From assembly GCF_014805685.1 (NCBI RefSeq), contig NC_060911.1, positions 15,124,212-15,188,211 of the forward strand: 64,000 nt of DNA. The letters run 5' to 3'. The translations under genes and the position numbers were made by a program. This stretch comes from Silurus meridionalis (lineage: Eukaryota; Chordata; Actinopteri; Siluriformes; Siluridae). Below the pieces are notes generated by a model. The model was not told the origin of the DNA. It saw nothing but the letters and a program-made list of their open reading frames with translations, and did not search any database. Shown here piece by piece: positions 61,000-64,000 of this stretch (position 1 is its first letter; every line of letters begins with the position of its first letter).

Positions 61000-62415
61000 A
61001 GCAAAGAAGGCTGTGTTGACCTAAATAAAGGTCGATGCATTTGAATGTATAAATACTACACATATCGATACTATATAAATACTGTATAGAAAAAGCAAAT
61101 ATTGCCCAATATTCATGCATTTAATTTATTTATTCACTTATTTATATATAGAAAATTAAGTAATATTTCGTCCTTCACAGACTCTGTTCAACTTGTACAA
61201 ACGAATGTTTTCAAGACTGACAACATGGCACCTCAAAAGTTTCCCATTAGCACTTTGTGGAAAAAAAAGGTCAGTCTCTTTTACAAAAAAAAAAACTATT
61301 TTTGCCTTGTCACCCATGAATATGACATTGGAACAAGTTAAAGCATATTGTGAACTTTAAGAAAAATGCCTTTGCAGAAGTAGAAGATGGCTTAAATAAT
61401 CACAATGATGATTTGCTGGTGAGTGTGAAGACTTCCATGGACATTCTACAAAACATATTCTGAATAAAAATCTGGATTATTTCAAGAACTATTTGTAGCG
61501 GTCCAACATGAACGTGACGAGAATCCCTGATAGGCTGGAGGCTTTAGGCTTATTTAAATTAATGACTGAATATTTTTAATGAACTGCTGGGGAAGGACTT
61601 TTTTGTGAAACATCTAATTCCTTTACATGACCACTAAGTCAGACCTAAAGCCACTAATGCCACTACAGCCAAACAGACCAAACCAAAATAGATTTTTTTT
61701 CTTTTTTTTATTCTTTATGTCCTGTCTCCACCCATGTCTTGTCATTGGTTGATTACCTCACATGTCCTTATCGTCAGCTGTTCCCATTTATCTCCATTTA
61801 TCCCAGTGTTTCCATTGTCAGGTCATGAGCTATTGTTTAGTGTTTGCCATCTAACTGTCCCTTTCTTTCACATTTTAGTTCCCCGTTTTTACTCTTTCCC
61901 AATTTAGTTTTTGCTCAAATCTTTTTTTCTATTTAATGAATCAGTCTTTATTCTCCTTTATATAGGAAAATACAACCCCAATTCCAAAATATTTGAGATG
62001 CTGGTAAACGTAAATAAAAACATAATGCAACGATTTTCAAATCTCATGAATGCATATTTTATATTTATATTTTATATTTTTATTTTTAAAAACATTTTTA
62101 TCACAAGAGATCACAGGAAACAAACAGATAAACTGAGGAAATGAACCTGATTTTAAGGAAAAGATAAAACACCTCAAAACACAGTGGGGGCAACAAAAGG
62201 CTAGAGGACAGAAACTCTCAGAAGTAAAGATATATTCAGAATATTTCTCAACATGAAAATCTCTCATAATCTACAGTGAATAATATCATAAAAAAGATTT
62301 GGAGAATAGCATTGAAGCCTAGTCCTCCAAATCAGAGTAACATTACTGTGTTCATGGGGGAATTTTGTTGCTTTGACAGTTTGGCTTGGCTGAAAGATAT
62401 ACTTTTATTTCATTA
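61000..62415. other. No gene seen; fragment of a dispersed fish repeat
   Basis: AT-rich. 61970-62050 begins ACAACCCCAATTCCAAAATA and continues AAATCTCATGAATGCATATT, which I recognise as the end of a common fish non-autonomous DNA repeat, truncated here. The rest has no supported feature. Confidence 0.4.
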
Positions 62416-62417
62416 TA

Positions 62418-64000
62418 CAGTGCCCTCCACAATTATTGGCACCCCTGTTTAAGATGTGGTCGTGGACTTCTAAAAATTCTCCTTTTTTTTAAAACAACAT
62501 AGAACCCAAATGCAAAAAGAGAAAATCCAACCTTTCATTTAAGTACATAACTTTGGTGGTAAAAAAAATCATACATTTAGAAAAAAAAAAAAAACTTGAA
62601 ATCATGTGTGCCACAATTATTGGCACCCCTAACAATTCCTCTGAAAAATTAATTATTTTTTTTTTAATATATTTTTCTGTAGTTGCTAAGGTTGGTCAGG
62701 GTATCTAGGGACTTTTAATTAGTAATTCATGATTTCCTGTGTCCCTGGGGTATAAATATGACGTGACACAGAGGCCTAATTCTCTTACCCATTTGTCAAC
62801 ATGGCAAAGACAAGAGAACACACCATTCAAGTAAGGCAGATGTGTGTCGACCTTCATAAGTCAGGCAATGGCTACAAGAAAATAGCCACTCGCCTTAACT
62901 TGCCGGTATCTACAGTCAGAGGAATCATTAAGAAGTTTAAAACAACTGGAACAGTGACAAACAAGGCTGGAAGAGGTCCCAAGTTTATCTTGCCACAACG
63001 CACAGTGAGGAGGATGGTAAGAGAAGTAAAAAAATTTCCCAAGCTCACCGTCACAGAATTGCATCAAAGAGTGGCATCTTGGGGTCACAGAGTCTCCAAA
63101 ACAACCATCAGACGCTCTCTACATGCCAACAAGCTGTTTGGGAGGCATGCAAGGAAAAAGCCTTTTCTCACTAACACTCACAAATGTAAACGTCTGGAGT
63201 TTGCTAAGCGGTACTGGGACTTCAACTGGGATCGTGTGCTTTGGTCAGATGAGACTAAGATTGAGCTTTTTGGCAACAAACACTCTAAGTGGGTCTGGCG
63301 TAAAACAAAAGATGAGTATGCCGAAAAGCACCTCATGCCCACCGTGAAGTATGGTGGAGGATCTGTGATGCTGTGGGCCTGTTTCTCTTCCAAAGGCCCT
63401 GGGAACCTTGTTAGGGTGCATGGCATTATGAACGCTTTGAAGTACCAGGATATTTTAAATAAAAACCTGATGGCCTCTGCCAGAAAGCTGAAGATGGGTC
63501 GTCATTGGGTCTTTCAGCAGGATAATGATCCAAAACATGTGGCAAAATCTACACAAAAGTGGTTCAGCAGTCACAAACTCAAGGTCCTCCCATGGCCATC
63601 TCAGTCCCCAGACCTCAACCCAATCGAAAACCTGCGAGCTAAAGAGAAGAGTGCATAAGAGAGGACCCAGGACACTGGATGATCTAGAAAGATTGTGCAA
63701 AGAAGAATGGTCAAAAATCCCTCTCTCTGTGTTCTCCAATCTTGTGAAATGTTATAGGAGGAGATTAAGTGCTGTCTTGTTGGCAAAAGGAGGTTGTACA
63801 AAGTATTAACATCAGGGGTGCCAATAATTGTGGAACACATGATTTCAAGTTTTTTTTTTTTTCTAAATGTGTGATTTTTTTACCACCAAAGTAATGTACT
63901 TAAATAAAAGGTTGGATTTTTCTCTTTTTTTGCATTTGGGTTCTATGTTGTTTTAAAAAAAAGGAGAATTTTTAGAAGTCCACGACCACATCTTAAACAG
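62418..64000 (+). mobile_element. Tc1 transposon, nearly complete, cut by window end
   Basis: Left end CAGTGCCCTCCACAATTATT after TA (62416-62417). The inverted terminal region is about 220 bp. The right side repeats it in reverse from about 63813, with TTTAAAACAACATAGAACCC mirrored at 63940-63960. Inner direct repeats (CCACAATTATTGGCACCCCT) occur at 62429 and 62611 on the left, and the inner one at about 63815-63834 on the right, giving an IR/DR layout. The last 25-30 bp of the right end lie beyond the window. Confidence 0.95.
62801..63807 (+). pseudogene. Tc1 transposase, DD34E, one late frameshift
   Basis: Open from ATG 62801 for 285 codons: paired-like DNA-binding region (MAKTREHTIQVRQMCVDLHK, VSTVRGIIKKFKTTGTVTNK with GRGPK, an AT-hook-like GRP variant), VLWSDETKIELFG (first Asp), KYGGGSVMLWACFSSKGPG, VFQQDNDPKH (second Asp) and SPDLNPIENL (Glu), spacing 34. 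Right after ENL, a small deletion at about 63634 shifts the frame and stops at 63656-63658. The remaining C-terminus (ELKRRVHKRGPRTLDDLERL ... GGCTKY) is intact in the next frame to 63807. The catalytic triad is kept. One indel separates it from a full frame. Confidence 0.9.

Overview
The window reads as teleost fish nuclear DNA. It is AT-rich, has spliced genes, and is dense in microsatellites (AT, AC, TCTA, TCTG) and fish-type transposons: Tc1-like, hAT, piggyBac, pogo-like, DIRS, Ty3/gypsy and several non-LTR retroelements. The species cannot be fixed from the sequence. I see no tRNA, rRNA or CRISPR array.

The host content is a cluster of secreted double C-type-lectin genes. Each intact gene has five coding exons with the same phases: a 37-nt signal-peptide exon, two CTLD exons of about 390 and 340 nt, and two short exons for a C-terminal tail of about 65 residues. 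The plan resembles fish CLEC20A-like or 'macrophage mannose receptor-like' genes. Three copies look intact: gene B (19815-25975, +), gene C (30956-33732, +, a very recent duplicate of B) and gene E (51954-58011, -). Two are broken: gene A (7054-7886, -), whose second CTLD is deleted, and gene D (42053-about 42390, +), cut off inside CTLD1. Between 17.4 and 51 kb, a conserved promoter plus 5'UTR-exon cassette recurs about ten times on the + strand. Most copies have lost their gene, which points to repeated unit duplication followed by internal deletion. A and E lie inverted at the two edges of this array.

Layout. 1-15.6 kb: a direct duplication (1-6420 and 9650-15565) carrying retroelement pieces, a Tc1-like fragment and remnants of an uncharacterised multigene family; a DIRS element splits the first copy, and gene A lies between the copies. 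15.6-17.3 kb: one hAT element nested in another. 17.4-42.4 kb: the + strand lectin array; gene B carries a piggyBac element in intron 3 that itself carries a hAT element, and gene C keeps the exact empty TTAA site. 42.4-50.7 kb: a pogo-like element and an L2-like LINE interrupted by a full-length Tc1 element. 50.7-58 kb: gene E, whose intron 1 holds a DNA transposon, a nested Tc1-like element with DD37E spacing, and a recent 1.7-kb tandem duplication that copied part of the CTLD1 exon. 58-64 kb: a gypsy remnant, little else, and a Tc1 element with a nearly intact transposase that runs off the window end.

Exon boundaries are read from splice consensus and agreement between paralogues. No search or alignment program was run, so family names rest on recognised motifs.
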